Under the pieces are notes generated by a model. The model was given only the letters and a program-made list of their open reading frames with translations. It was not told the origin of the DNA and made no database searches. Positions 43,187 to 55,300 of a DNA stretch of 64,000 nucleotides are shown here, one piece after another; position 1 is the stretch's first letter, and each line of letters begins with the position of its first letter. This stretch comes from J027 sp034437655 (GTDB lineage: Bacteria > Chloroflexota > Anaerolineae > Aggregatilineales > J027). The translations under genes and the position numbers were made by a program. The stretch lies in the NCBI GenBank assembly GCA_034437655.1, contig DAOTTU010000099.1, forward strand, positions 42,501 to 106,500, in the 5' to 3' direction.

Positions 43187-45499
43187 GTGTCACGAAAAAC
43201 TTTAGGAAAATACGAGATTGTAGAGCGTATTGGGCGCGGTGGGATGGCAGAAGTCTACCGTGGCTATCATGCTGCGCTTGATCGTTACGTCGCAATAAAG
43301 CTGTTGCACCCTTTCTTGGCTGACGACCCAGAGTTTAAAGACCGCTTTGAAAAAGAAGCTAAAAATGTCGCCAAGTTGCGCCATCCCAATATCGTTCAGG
43401 TCTTTGACTTCGAATATGATAACCAGGGCGAGAGCTACTATATGGTCATGGAACTCATCAATGGCCCTACGCTCAAAGACTTGCTCTATCAACAGACCGA
43501 CACCGGGCAATCATTCTCCCTTCGCGAGGCAGTACGTATCATTTCTGACACGGCCAATGCCCTCTCGTACGCTCATAAACGTGGTATGATCCATCGGGAC
43601 ATCAAGCCAGCCAATATTATGGTTGATGAGGATGAGCGCGTTGTTCTGACCGACTTCGGCATTGCAAAAATTGTGACCGGCGCACAGTTTACCGCGAGTG
43701 GTGGCATGGTCGGCACGCCCGCTTATATGGCCCCTGAACAAGGGCTTGGTGAAGCAGGGGACGAACGCTCAGACATCTATTCGCTGGGCGTTATGCTCTA
43801 TCAGATGGTCGCTGGTCGCCTGCCATATGACGCCGATACCCCCCTCGCGATTATACTCAAACATGTTAACGACCCGCTTCCAGACCCGCGTGAATTTAAT
43901 AGCGATTTGCCCGTCTGGCTGGCACAATTGCTCCAAAAAACGCTCGAAAAAGATGTCGATAATCGCACGCAAACAGCCAGTGAATTTCTTGCGATCTTAC
44001 AACAGGGGCTTCGCCAGAATACCCCCCTTCAGCGTGCAACAGCGCCTTCAGCACCAACAACGGCCACCAACCCCAGCACCCAAACCGGAACTGCACTTCC
44101 TGCTAAACAGGTTCGGGAAAAATCTTTGCTGGCACAGGTTGAAGAAACAAGCGAGAAAGCGGCGAACGCGGCGCGGCCACGACCAAGTCGTGTCATTAGC
44201 CCAGAACGCGCAACGGGCAAGCACCCCTCTGCACAACGTGCGCAGGACGGGAATAGCACGAACACCACGAATCCTCCTGTAACAACGCTAGAAGCATCAC
44301 CTGAAACGACGCAGACAATGCCACAGGTGGTTATTGAACGACGCAGCAGCACATTCACCAGCGTTATCCTCGCGCTGCTCACTGTAGCGTTGGTACTCAG
44401 TGTCCTGATGTTTTTTGGGCAAGATGGCGACGGGCCATTTGCTAGCTTCTTCGACGACGAAACCAACACACCAGACGTGACCAATAGCGGTTTACCTATT
44501 GCGGCTGACACCAGTGAAACACCAACCCAAACAGTGACATTGACGTCTACCGTGACACCGAGCCCAACCAGCACCGCCACTGCAACCAATACACCGACAT
44601 CGACTGCGACACCAACGCCAACCGATACACTAACGCCCTCCCCTACCGCAACACCAACCAATACCGATACCCCAACCCCCACAGCATCTTTCACCCCATC
44701 GCTAACGCCCTCGGCCACACCAACGCCGACTGACACCCCCGACGCCACCCAAACGATTAGCGTTATCCAAACGGCAACGCAGGAAGCAGCAGGGATTCGT
44801 ACCCAGACGATTGAAGCAGCGCTCACGGCGACGCAAGATGCAATTTCATTTGCCACGCAGACCCAGTCTTTTGCACAAACTGCGACACAAGACGCCATTA
44901 CATTTGCCACGCAGACACAATCGGCCATTGGCACCGCAACACAAGTCGCGGTTGTTGAAGCAACGGCGTCCGCTGTTACACCAACTCCGGACCCTGTGCA
45001 ACGGCTGCGCGATTGTGACCTGGACTATGTTGTTCTAGACCCTGAAGACCTCAACACGCCACCGACTCTGACAGACAACTTTAATCCACGCCTGGAACGT
45101 GCTGGAGAAGAGTTTGATATTACGATCTCGATTGAGAATGCAAGTGATTGTGCCTGGCCAGAAGAAGGCTTCCTTGAATTGGTCTTCCTTGAAGACACCA
45201 ACACCCTTGAAGAGGATGATCTTGATTTCATCGACTATGAACCCCTGACACAAAATTGCTCGCCAAATCGAGCGATTGAATTTGATGTCAACTTCACCAA
45301 CCCGCAACGTCCGCGCTTGCTGATTGAACCACAACGCACCATTGCGCGCCTGGAATCTTTCGAAATTACCATCGAGATGCGTGCGCCTGAAACACGTGGC
45401 TGTTATTTCATGGCATGGCAGCTTCAGTTCACAGACTTCGACGCAATTCCTGTCAATGGACCGATTGTGATTGGGTTACAGGTGTTCGGCGGTCAATAA
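43187..45499 (+). CDS. PknB-like membrane Ser/Thr kinase with Thr/Pro stalk and extracytoplasmic beta domain
   Basis: 770 residues from GTG 43187 (AAGGG about 12 bases upstream). The kinase domain (~8-275) is complete: GRGGMAEVYRG, VAIKLL, HRDIKPANI, TDFGIAK, APEQ and DIYSLG. A polar linker and one membrane segment (~388-410, VILALLTVALVLSVLMFF) follow. Outside is a ~160-residue Thr/Pro/Ala stalk (~443-604) that includes two 18-residue tandem units. The C-terminal ~165 residues form a beta domain resembling the NBR1-type Ig-like fold (FDITISIENASDCAWPEEGFLELVF has that family's 'tW' pattern). Probably an envelope receptor kinase. It converges on the sortase gene. Confidence 0.93.
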   Translation: MSRKTLGKYEIVERIGRGGMAEVYRGYHAALDRYVAIKLLHPFLADDPEFKDRFEKEAKNVAKLRHPNIVQVFDFEYDNQGESYYMVMELINGPTLKDLLYQQTDTGQSFSLREAVRIISDTANALSYAHKRGMIHRDIKPANIMVDEDERVVLTDFGIAKIVTGAQFTASGGMVGTPAYMAPEQGLGEAGDERSDIYSLGVMLYQMVAGRLPYDADTPLAIILKHVNDPLPDPREFNSDLPVWLAQLLQKTLEKDVDNRTQTASEFLAILQQGLRQNTPLQRATAPSAPTTATNPSTQTGTALPAKQVREKSLLAQVEETSEKAANAARPRPSRVISPERATGKHPSAQRAQDGNSTNTTNPPVTTLEASPETTQTMPQVVIERRSSTFTSVILALLTVALVLSVLMFFGQDGDGPFASFFDDETNTPDVTNSGLPIAADTSETPTQTVTLTSTVTPSPTSTATATNTPTSTATPTPTDTLTPSPTATPTNTDTPTPTASFTPSLTPSATPTPTDTPDATQTISVIQTATQEAAGIRTQTIEAALTATQDAISFATQTQSFAQTATQDAITFATQTQSAIGTATQVAVVEATASAVTPTPDPVQRLRDCDLDYVVLDPEDLNTPPTLTDNFNPRLERAGEEFDITISIENASDCAWPEEGFLELVFLEDTNTLEEDDLDFIDYEPLTQNCSPNRAIEFDVNFTNPQRPRLLIEPQRTIARLESFEITIEMRAPETRGCYFMAWQLQFTDFDAIPVNGPIVIGLQVFGGQ
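44828..44935 (+). repeat. Two 54-bp tandem units in the kinase stalk
   Basis: Units 44828-44881 and 44882-44935 encode ATQDAISFATQTQSFAQT and ATQDAITFATQTQSAIGT. A third begins ATQ at 44936 and then diverges. The units are in frame with the gene, so they vary the length of the extracytoplasmic stalk in 18-residue steps. Confidence 0.85.
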
Positions 45500-45510
45500 A
45501 CCGGGTAAGC

Positions 45511-45537
45511 AAAAAGATGCCTGCGCAGGCACCTTTT
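45511..45537. terminator. Bidirectional rho-independent terminator
   Basis: TGCCT-GCGC-AGGCA (45518-45531) lies between the convergent kinase and sortase genes. It is flanked by AAAAAGA on the left and CCTTTT on the right, so either transcript ends in a stem followed by T residues; the minus-strand T run (TCTTTTT) is better. Confidence 0.72.
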
Positions 45538-45581
45538 CATCATCCACAAGATTTAGTTTAAGTCGTTCAGCAGCAATCGGT

Positions 45582-46373
45582 TCAGCCACCAGCCGCCGGA
45601 ACACTATCTTGCACCATGTCTGGCAAATCGGTTGTGCCAAGTGGATATGCCCGCACAATACGACGTTCTGAAAACGCACCACGCGCCTCATCCCAGTTTG
45701 TGCAGGTCATCAGGGTCAAAATGGGGTTACGTGTCGGGTATGTGACTTCCATCGCGTCTGCTGCTACGGTTATCGTCTCATAGACGATATAGGTTGTCGG
45801 GACGCCATCCTCATACACAACAATTTCATCGCCATTCTCTAACAAAAACAGATAGTAGAACGGCCCTTCTTCCTCTGCAGACAGATTCACATGCCCAACC
45901 AGCACGGTGTTGCCCCAGTCTGGCTCTAACCATGTCGTTTGGTCCAACCACCCGATGTTATAACCCAGATTCGTGACATCCCACGTGTTACTTTGCACCG
46001 GGAGTTCAACAATACGAATCGGCCGGATATAGTCTAGTTTCGGGATATCGAGCCGTACATCGTTGGCCAGGTCTGAGTTATAAGGTGTCGGTGACGGTAC
46101 GGCTGTAACCGAAAACGGCAATGAGGTCGGTGTCGGTACGGCTGGATCCCATGTGGGGCTTGGTAACGGCGTCAGGGTTGGTTGACGGGCAAGCGTTGCG
46201 GTTGGGTCCAGCGGATCATCAGATTCATCGATAAGCGTTTCGGGGCTGGCGTCGGCAGCTTCTTCACCGGGGTCGTCGCTATCAGTGCCGCCCAGAAGGA
46301 CAGCACCAATAGCACCCACAACGATTAGCACCAATACAACAGCGCCCACAATCCAGATACGGCGATTCGCCAT
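45582..46373 (-). CDS. Sortase
   Basis: 263 residues: an N-terminal membrane anchor (~6-28), a Thr/Pro-rich spacer (~55-98) and a sortase barrel (~105-245). The catalytic residues are H161 (LVGHVNLS), C224 (LTLMTC) and R237 or R238 (FSERRIVRAY). The TLxTC-type motif and domain size match the class D/E-like sortases. ATG 46373 has GGAGG eight bases upstream, which is formed by the last codons of the giant surface-protein gene, so the two are translationally coupled. The neighbour carries an LPTTG motif and is the obvious substrate. Confidence 0.93.
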   Translation of the reverse strand: MANRRIWIVGAVVLVLIVVGAIGAVLLGGTDSDDPGEEAADASPETLIDESDDPLDPTATLARQPTLTPLPSPTWDPAVPTPTSLPFSVTAVPSPTPYNSDLANDVRLDIPKLDYIRPIRIVELPVQSNTWDVTNLGYNIGWLDQTTWLEPDWGNTVLVGHVNLSAEEEGPFYYLFLLENGDEIVVYEDGVPTTYIVYETITVAADAMEVTYPTRNPILTLMTCTNWDEARGAFSERRIVRAYPLGTTDLPDMVQDSVPAAGG

Positions 46374-46379
46374 GGTGAT

Positions 46380-49300
46380 TTACCTCCGTTGGATCGGCGC
46401 AACAAGGTCAACAGATTCAACCGGGAGCCCGTGACCAACTGCTTCGTCAAGGATAACAGGTTCCAGCGATCCAATACCTGTTGTTGGTAGCGTCCCGTCA
46501 GCAGTACCACCCACTGGCACCTCAACCGAAGCACAGACTTCGGGGCGCGTACCATTGGCAGCGCAGGCGGTGTTGGTGATAAGTGAGGGAATTTCGATCT
46601 CTGCACCAACCGTAAAGTTGATTGTAACAGTCATAGACGCACCCGGCTCAAGCGTCACACCCAGCACTGAAACCTCTACACCGGGCACTTCGGCAAGTGC
46701 GTCAATCGCCGCCGTCCCCAGTGTGGAGCTGGCACTGTCTACCGTAAAGGCTGCCGCAATCGGGTCGATCAGATTGATCTCCATCTGTGATGTGCTGGGG
46801 TTCGTCACGATAATGGTGAAGGTACCACTTTCACCGGGGAAGATGGTTTCGGGCGAGACCGTCTTGGTCACCGTCGGGTCCAGTGCATTCGGGTCAAGCT
46901 GCTGGTCACCACCGCCGCCAATTTGGTCGAACGGATCGACATTGTCGGCAAGTCGGAAGACCTGTTCTTGTGTGACGGTGATTCCCGCATCGGCTTCTCC
47001 GCTGGCACGTAGCACAAACTCAACACCCTGAGCGCAGTCTGGGTCAGCAGTTAGCGCATAGCTGTAGGTTACTCCCAGCGTGGTACCGGGCTGGAAGCTG
47101 AACGGCAATGTGACGGGGGCACCCGCATTTGTGAGCTGCACTGGCGTGGGTGCCAGGCAGATACCATCATCAGCAAAGTCCTGACGTGGTGCGCTCGTCA
47201 AGCGGATTCCGTCATCCCCGGTGGCAGCGTTCGCCTGAGCAGTGGATTCACGAATCGCAAGCGTTACCGATTGCAGGTCAATGACGGCTGACCCGTTGTT
47301 TTGCAACCCGGCACTGATCAGCACTGTATCGCCCACATTAATGCCAGTAGTCGGGCTTACTGCGAAATTGACAAACAGCATGGACGCTTGTCCCGGTGTA
47401 CTCGTCTGGAGCTGCCATTGACGGGTCACCATCGGTACATCAAAGTCTGTTTCGACTTCTTGCAGCATCACATTGAAGCTAACCGTCATTGTCGCAGGTG
47501 GGTTTTCGGCCGGAACGGTGTAGGTCATGCTGCCGCCGGCGTCAGCATCACCGGTCACTGTACAAGACTGCCCAGCCTGAAGCGGGAAGTTACACGTATC
47601 GTCAAAGAGGTTGTACAAACCTTCGTTGCTACCCAAACTACCGGGGGTGAAGCCCTGTGTTGCTGAAGTAACGCTGGACGAAATTGCAGGTGAGTCTTCA
47701 TCGAACGGCGGGAGCGTCAGCGGCGATTCACCAATGTTGGTGAGCGTTACCGTAAAGGCAACGGTCTGTCCACCAGTAACCTGTGTCACCCCGTTCGCGC
47801 CAGTTTGCGCACGGAAATCCACACTGAAGTCAGCATCAATAACGGTGAATTGACGTGTATCAGTCACCGAATCAATGCCTTCTGCAGTGGCCGTGGCTTC
47901 AACAGTTAACGTATCAAAGTCGGCTTCCACCGGTGTGTATTCGCAGAAGACGAATATTTCTGCCTGTGGCGCCAGTGTCCCGTCAAAGGAAACTGTCTGC
48001 CCCTCGGTTTCAGCATCACGATAGACGCGGTCTTCCTCATCACAACTTGGGTCAGCGGTGAGGGTGATATTGGTCACAGTGGCAGATGTCGATGGATTGC
48101 TCAGGCGATAGACGAAATTGACATCGCTACCTACCTGCAAAATCGACGGTTGGGCTTCAAGGATTTCAACCTCAAGTTCACCAAATGCCGAGGCGATTGA
48201 CGTCGTCACCACGCTGGTATCAACAGCGTTCACAAGGTCCGTGATCGCAAAGACATCAACCGTATGCGAGATCGTATCACCTGTGGCTGATTCACTAACG
48301 GTACAGGTCGCGGTTGCCGTGGCAGTAGCACCGGGCATAATCGTCGCGCCAGTGTCTGCCCATAGATCGTTAGCGCCGGGTGTAAATATTGCACATTCGT
48401 TGGCCCGGTCTTGCAAGACAGCAGTCTGCATAGCAGCCGAGTTATTGCGGACAGTGTAGGTGTACGTCACTGTTCCACCCGGCAATACCTCGTCTGTGTC
48501 GCCAACTGCGCTGAGGATCAGTGCAACGTCAGCATCTTCAACCACCGGGATTGATATGCTATCCGTTAGCGAAAATTCGTTGTCATTTGTGTCCGTTACC
48601 GTCACCGTCCAGGTATCGGCAATCGGGTCTGGTGTGTCGACAGTCACGCTTATGGACGCTGGTACGCCGCTAAACGTCAGACTTTCACCTGGCGAAACCG
48701 TCTGGCCGACCGGGTTCGGGCTGTACCCTGTGAACAGATCATCACCACCGTCAAAGCTGTCAACTGTGAAGGCAACACTACCAACATTGCGAATCACAAA
48801 GGTCAGATCAAGCTGGCCGCCAATTTCAACCGCATTTTCTGGATTGGCGTTGATTTCGAAGCGCAGGTCACCAGCGCCGCTCGTGTCTAACACTTCAACC
48901 GTGCGGGTCACTGCCTGCGACAATGCCTGGCCACCGACATCACCGCTACCTGTTACGGTACGCGAGAGTTCAGGGACATCATTCACTGTTGCTGTCACCT
49001 GCCGGAATGCATTGGCACAGGTATCAGGTTCAAGCTGTGTCACACCGCCAAGATCAAGGGCACCATCATCATCACTTAGGGCAACGTTCGTCATGGTCGT
49101 GTCGCCAAGGTTACAGACTTCATATGTAAACGTCACCGACTCACCAACATTGATACTGTCGCGGCTCACCGTATTGGTCACCAGAATTTCGCCATTCGGG
49201 ACAAAGACTTCCCACGAGTCTTGCACGGTGAAGCCCTGGCCTTCGAAGCTACCTGTCACCAGTAATTCGTTTACGATGGGGTTGCCTTCGTTGCCCTGAA

Positions 49301-52300
49301 CCTCATAGGTGAACTGTTCTTGAACACGTTCACCGGGGCTCAGCGTTGTGTCAGTGAAGGTCTGTGCCACTACAGGGAGCAAACTATCAACAACGCTAAG
49401 GTTCTGTACTTCGATGGAACCATCGCTGGTGTTTTCAACAGTAATGGTGTAGGTGATCGTGTCACCAATGATTGCCGTTGTTACATCCGCGATCTTCGAT
49501 GCAGCGAAGCCTGGTACTGACCGCGTAAATGACCATGTGTCGGAATCATTGATAGTCAGGTTGCTGGTCCCAAGTGTCGCCTCTGCCTGAACAACAAAGT
49601 TCAGCGCGGTATCCTCAGCACCGACGGTGTACGTCACTTGCGTCGTGGCTGTGTTGCCCGGCGCGATGGGTGCCAGTGCTATCGACGTCGGATTAATCAG
49701 GGGTACAACCACAGAGACATCTTGCAGCGTCTCGGTTGCACTGAGGTTCGTCACCGTAAGGTCGAAGGTGAGTTCGGTGCCCGTGGGAGCATCATTGCGC
49801 CCTTGCGTTTCAACGATTGTTACAAGCAGCTCACCCGCCACAATCGTCACTGTCGCTGAGGCTTCAGAGTCGCTGGCGTTGTTGGCTGTGACAGTAACAG
49901 TGTTGGTAATGCTTGGCTGGCCGCTTGGGACCGGGTTTGTGCCTTCATAGGTAAACACCGCTTGCGGACAGGGTGGTGCTGCACAGGCGTTCAACCGCCC
50001 GGCAATGTTACCGTCCCAGTTATCAGCATTGACAAACTCAGCCTGCAAAGCTGCATCATCACGGCTATCAACGGCCGCAATGGCATCAATGTCACGGCGT
50101 GAGGGGTTTTCTAGCACAATCTGGTACCAGATTGTGTCACCGGGTTGCGCGAAGGTTTCTGGCTGCACACAGTCGGGGAAGGATGGTTGTACGCCTTCCG
50201 TAACTTCGCGGCAAGCCACCTTCGTCACATCAAGAGAAACTTCTTCAATGTTGATGGTGTAGCTGGCATTGCGTGTATCAGTGAGTTGCGGGTCTTCACC
50301 CTCTTCAGCGAGTTCGACACCAACAATGGTCACCGTATTGACCAGATCACCAAGCGGCCCGGCGTCATCGAAGTTAGCCTGATAACGATAGACCAGAATG
50401 AACGATTCACCGGGGTCTAAGATGTTGTCGCCATTGTCGTTTTCAATGTCGTAGACAGTGAAATCGGTAATGACAAGCGTATCACCGCTGTTAAATGCCG
50501 CGTTCGTATCACTGACGCGAATTTCTGTTAACGGGATCGTACCGCCGTTGACAATCTTGATGCGGTACCACACGTCGTCACCATCTTGTACACCAATCAG
50601 CGGCGTTTCACCGGGCGTTTCCGTCTGGGCTTCAGCTTCCGTTGCAAATGCAGACTTCGTGACTGCCAACCCTGTTGAGCGTACGTCAACGGCTGCGCTG
50701 GCACTGTCAATGATTTGCACGCCACCCGCTTCAGCGGTGACACGCACCGTGTTGATGAACTCCGATTCACCAGCCGGCGGAATTGGCACCGTAACAGTGA
50801 CCGTCGTACAGATTGCCGCTTCTGGTGCAAGCTGATCCCCTGTTGAACCAATAGTAAACGACGCACCCGATTCACAATCCGTAAAATCATCAAGATCAAT
50901 CGGGTTGCCAGCGTCACCGGGCAAAATATCCTGCGCACTGATGATCGTCAACGGCTGCTCACCTGTATTGGTTATAGAGATGTCGTACGTCACCTGTTCC
51001 CCGACCGAGTAAGTCGCGGCTTCAGTCGATTTGATGACCTGAATACCGGGGATCAAAATATCGACAATGGCAGAGTCAGTTGCAGTTACAACGGGTACTG
51101 TTTCACCGCTATCTTCATCAATTACCACCAACCCCGTGACATAGACCGTGTTGATGAACGGGTCCAGGTCGAGATCAGCAGCAACGTCTTCGCTGGTCGG
51201 TAACTGAATCGTATTGCGCGAGATACGCACTGAGGCTTGTGGCTGTAGCGTTTGGGCTGCGCTTTCTGGCAACAGGTCTGCGGTGAGTACTTCACCACCA
51301 AATGCCGGGTTTGGTAGACCATCTTCGGTGTATGGCGGCTCTTCAAGGTTACAGGGTGTAGCTACCGTTGGGTAACAGTCAATCACCTGAATATTGGTCA
51401 CTGGCGTTTCACCGATGTTGGTGACCACGATGTTATAGTCGGCCGGGGTGCCAGCACTGACCGCCCCACGAATGGATTCTTTACGAACCACAAGCTGCGA
51501 ATTAGTGATCGCAATCCCTGCCTGAGTAGCGTCCTGAGCAATAAGATCATTCTCGCCACCGTTGTCTTGTACAGCAACCCAGTTCTCGTCGTAGAGCTTA
51601 CCACGTACGCCCGTCTGGTTGATTAGCGGGTCGGGGTCAGCGGGCTGCACTTCGTACTCGTAGCGCAACGTTGCTGCGGTATCTGGCGGAATCAAGCCTA
51701 CGACTTCCGTTGGCCATGTCCAGCCATCGTTTGCACCATCGCCTTCAAAGTCCAGCGGCACCGAGGTCACCGACGGGTCACAACTTTCTGAAGTCGACAG
51801 GTTGTTATTGGGGGCTGCACCACCCGGGTCGAAGGCTTCGAGGCATGTGTCAATATAGCTTACATCATTGAGACGCGGCGAGATCAGCGTGTCGTAGAAC
51901 TCATCAATAAGCAACGACGCACCGTCTGGGTTGCGGTTCCGAATGGTGACTGTGTAGATCACCGTATCGCCGGGGAAACCAATATTCTGGTTGGTGCCCT
52001 TGGAGATCGTGACGTTCGGGTCTTCAACTTCCATCGCCACATCATCGGTTACAAGGAATTCTGTCTCACCAATGCTAACATTCAGTGAAACCTCGTTCAC
52101 GAGTGATGGCAGAGATACCGCATCGGCTGGCACTTGATATGCAACACAGGGGATCACTGATTGACCCGGCGCGATATCGCGGTTGTCGCCCGTCTTGGCG
52201 AGGAAATCAGCTTCAAGCGCGGCTGAGAGGTCAGTGCTTGCCGAATCGCCGACGATGTCTTCAAAGCTATTGACTGTGAAGGTATCGCTGGCACTGGCAT

Positions 52301-55300
52301 TGCTGATCTCAAAGCCAAAGTAGATTGTCTGCAAGGCATTCACCGTGAAGACGCGGTCTGTCGGCTCGGGCGGGTCTGCATCCGAACCCGGTTCTGGCAG
52401 ATTGGCGATTGGTGCCAGATTGGTGCAGAAGCCTTCTCCATTACGGTTCAAATAGACTTGCTTGGTCACGCTCAGGTCGGGCGGGACGATGGTGATTTCA
52501 ATACAGCTTTCAATGGCTGCAACTTGCGTACTTTCTTCATCTGAGAGCGTACCTGTTGCACTCGCACAGATTTCTAGCGACTCTTCAGTGTAATCGAACG
52601 GAACAGTGTAAAACGGCTCAGTGATGGTGTAGTTAACGGCACTCGTAGGCTGTAGACTCAAGGTACCTTCTGTTGCGCCACCAGACGCGACCGAAAGCCC
52701 TTCGATAAATTCCTGGTCTACCGAAATAGCCGTTACGCCATCGATACTTAACGCGCTACTGGTGTTGGCAAGTGAGACGTTAATGTCAAACTGGCCGCCC
52801 GCTGTGACTTCCTCTGCACCAGCTTCAAGCTCTATCACAAGCGGGGTCGTCGGCAAGATTTCATTCAGCGCTTCACCAATGACGGGGTTATTCTGCCCGA
52901 TAACACTCGCCACACCATCACGCTCCCACGAGGGCGGGTATTCAGCGAAATCTATCGGAATGTAACCTGTCACTGAAGCGATATTTTCAATACCGCTGGC
53001 TGTATCTTCAGCTTGCACCGTGTAAATATTCTGTGGGTTTCCGTCCTGCGTTTGGCCCAGAATACGCCCACTTTCACCGGGATTTAACCGCCCCGGGCCA
53101 GCGCCATCATCACGGATGAAATCAAGGTTTGTACTCAGCAGTGGATCATCTACACGCTGGATGAAGTGATCGTGGTATTCCGTGACCACAGCAAAATCAA
53201 CACCATATTCAATTTCGTCACCGGGGACAAGCTGTCCATCACCGATACGTCCTTTTGCAACCTGGATCGGGTGGTCATAGTTAAAGAACCAGAACAGGCT
53301 GAATGTCTCACAGCCGGGTGGCACCACCGACGGCTCATCAAAGCCCTGCGGCAGGAACCCTTCTTGCAGGGAAATCTCAACATCCCACTCGTAAATTTGT
53401 AACGAGAGCCCGTCCGTCAAAAAGTCAGGACGCAGCCAGAAATCAAGCACGACGATCATCGCTTCACCTGGCAGTAGGTAGCCGGGTGGGTTACCTTCAG
53501 GCCAGATAATATCCTGATACACCGTAGCTGGACGCCCATCAATACCTTGATTTTCAAGTGTCCAGAGTTCATCCGTCAGCCCATCTACAAAAATGGGGTC
53601 GCCACTTTCGTTGGGATAGTACAGGACCACCGTCTGACCTTCGCCTGTGGTTGGGGTTGGCAAAAACGCGGCTGGGAAGTTCTCGCTCTCGAAGGATGTA
53701 TTGCTAAAGAGCAGGTTATTATGTCGCTGAATCCACACGTCAGCAAGTGCGGGATCAATGGGGGGGTCTGCCCCGGGTGGGAACAGTATAGGATCACTAC
53801 CGATGTCGTCTGTCACAAAGCGGCCATAGATGCCTTCCAGCGTAATTGGACAGGCAAAATTAACCGTCACCTCGCTCGTTGCCGACACAATCAACCCGGT
53901 TTCGACCTCACCCGCAGCCGGCGGTGGGTCAGGGGCGATGGTTGTCGCGGTGACAGTCGCCGTATTCGTTAAAGATGTCAGGTCTGTTGTGTCAGGGTCA
54001 ATAGTAAAGGTCAACACCATTACAGTCGGACCATCAGGCGTGGCCGGTTCAAGGATCACCCCGCCAAAGCCATTGCTGGAGACGATGTCCGGCGGGTTGT
54101 CTGCCAGGAAGCGGTCAATGGTTGGAAGTGGGTCACTACCAGGGTCAAGCGGAGCACTGAGTTCATCTATCAGACCATCCCCCGCACCGAAATCAAGTCG
54201 CTGGTAGCGTGAGTTATTGGTCACTTCGATGGTAAAGGTGGCTTCTTGCCCGGCAGAAATTGTGCCGCTTGGCGATGTCTTTTCAACTTCAAGATGTTCA
54301 ATCTCTGTCACAGTGAGGCTATCGAAGCCAAAGACCGTCACGTTATCTACGGCCCGCCGCCCGACAACCAGCACTTCTATGTCAAATTCACCAGCAGGTA
54401 AATAGGAACGATAGGTGAAATTACAGATGCCAGAGAGCGTGTTGTCAGCAAGCAAGGTCGTCTGTGGCACATTACAAAGTTCGTATTGCGTGCCGTCGTC
54501 AAAACCTGCCAGCGGAACAGTGCCAAAGCCCGCGCCAGTCCCAACTTCTGTCAGGTTAAAGACCTGCAGGTCGTTAACGGTACCGCCAGTTGCATTCAAG
54601 AAATTGTATTGAATCGGGACAGGCCCATCGCCACGTACCAGTTCAATTGCATTGTCGGGGCTGCCGTCGTTGTTTTCGTCTGCACGAATTTCACCAACAA
54701 GGTCTTCACTCAGCAGCAAGAAGTTAAACAAGGTACGGACTACAACATCATTGCCTTCTTCTTCGCCACGCAAAATCACCTGGATTTGCATCCGTGTGCT
54801 GAATGCTTCCTCATCGCCTTCAGGGTTGGCGATAACATCAATAGGTGCAGAAATATCAGAACGGTTTTCGAACGGCAAGAAGCTACTGTCCGTGTCGGGG
54901 TCAAAGAAACGTGCATCTTCGAACGGCGGTGCTGGGACGTCATTCGGGAACGGCCGCTCATCGCATTGTGAGTTTGGTTGCGGCAAGACGCAATATGTCA
55001 GGCTTGAAATGTCAAAGGTAGAACCGACATTGGTTGCATCAAAGGTGAAGATGTATTCCGATGCATCCAGCAACAGACCAAAGTCGAGCGCATCTTCATC
55101 AAGCACACCATCGTCGATGGCGCTGGCGTTAAAGACCTGTATCAACGTATTGAGCTGAATGTCTGAAATATCAGTAAAGACATTAGCACGGTCGAGGAAC
55201 GGTTCAGTCAGCGGATTACCGTTGCAGTCTGTGTCAGCAAACACTTCAAACACACGATTAATCGGGTCAGGGGTGTCGCCTGTAACGGTAAAAGTAATGC

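Noticed and set aside
44029..44934. 301-codon open frame on the minus strand, Val/Gly-rich
   Set aside because: It is the antisense of the Thr/Pro-rich stalk and linker of the kinase at 43187; the codon bias of that stretch removes stops on the other strand.
48460..49299. 279-codon plus-strand open frame inside the giant gene
   Set aside because: Ser/Thr/Val-rich shadow of the DUF11 repeats; many similar antisense frames occur along 46500-57500, and none has a ribosome site or family motif.
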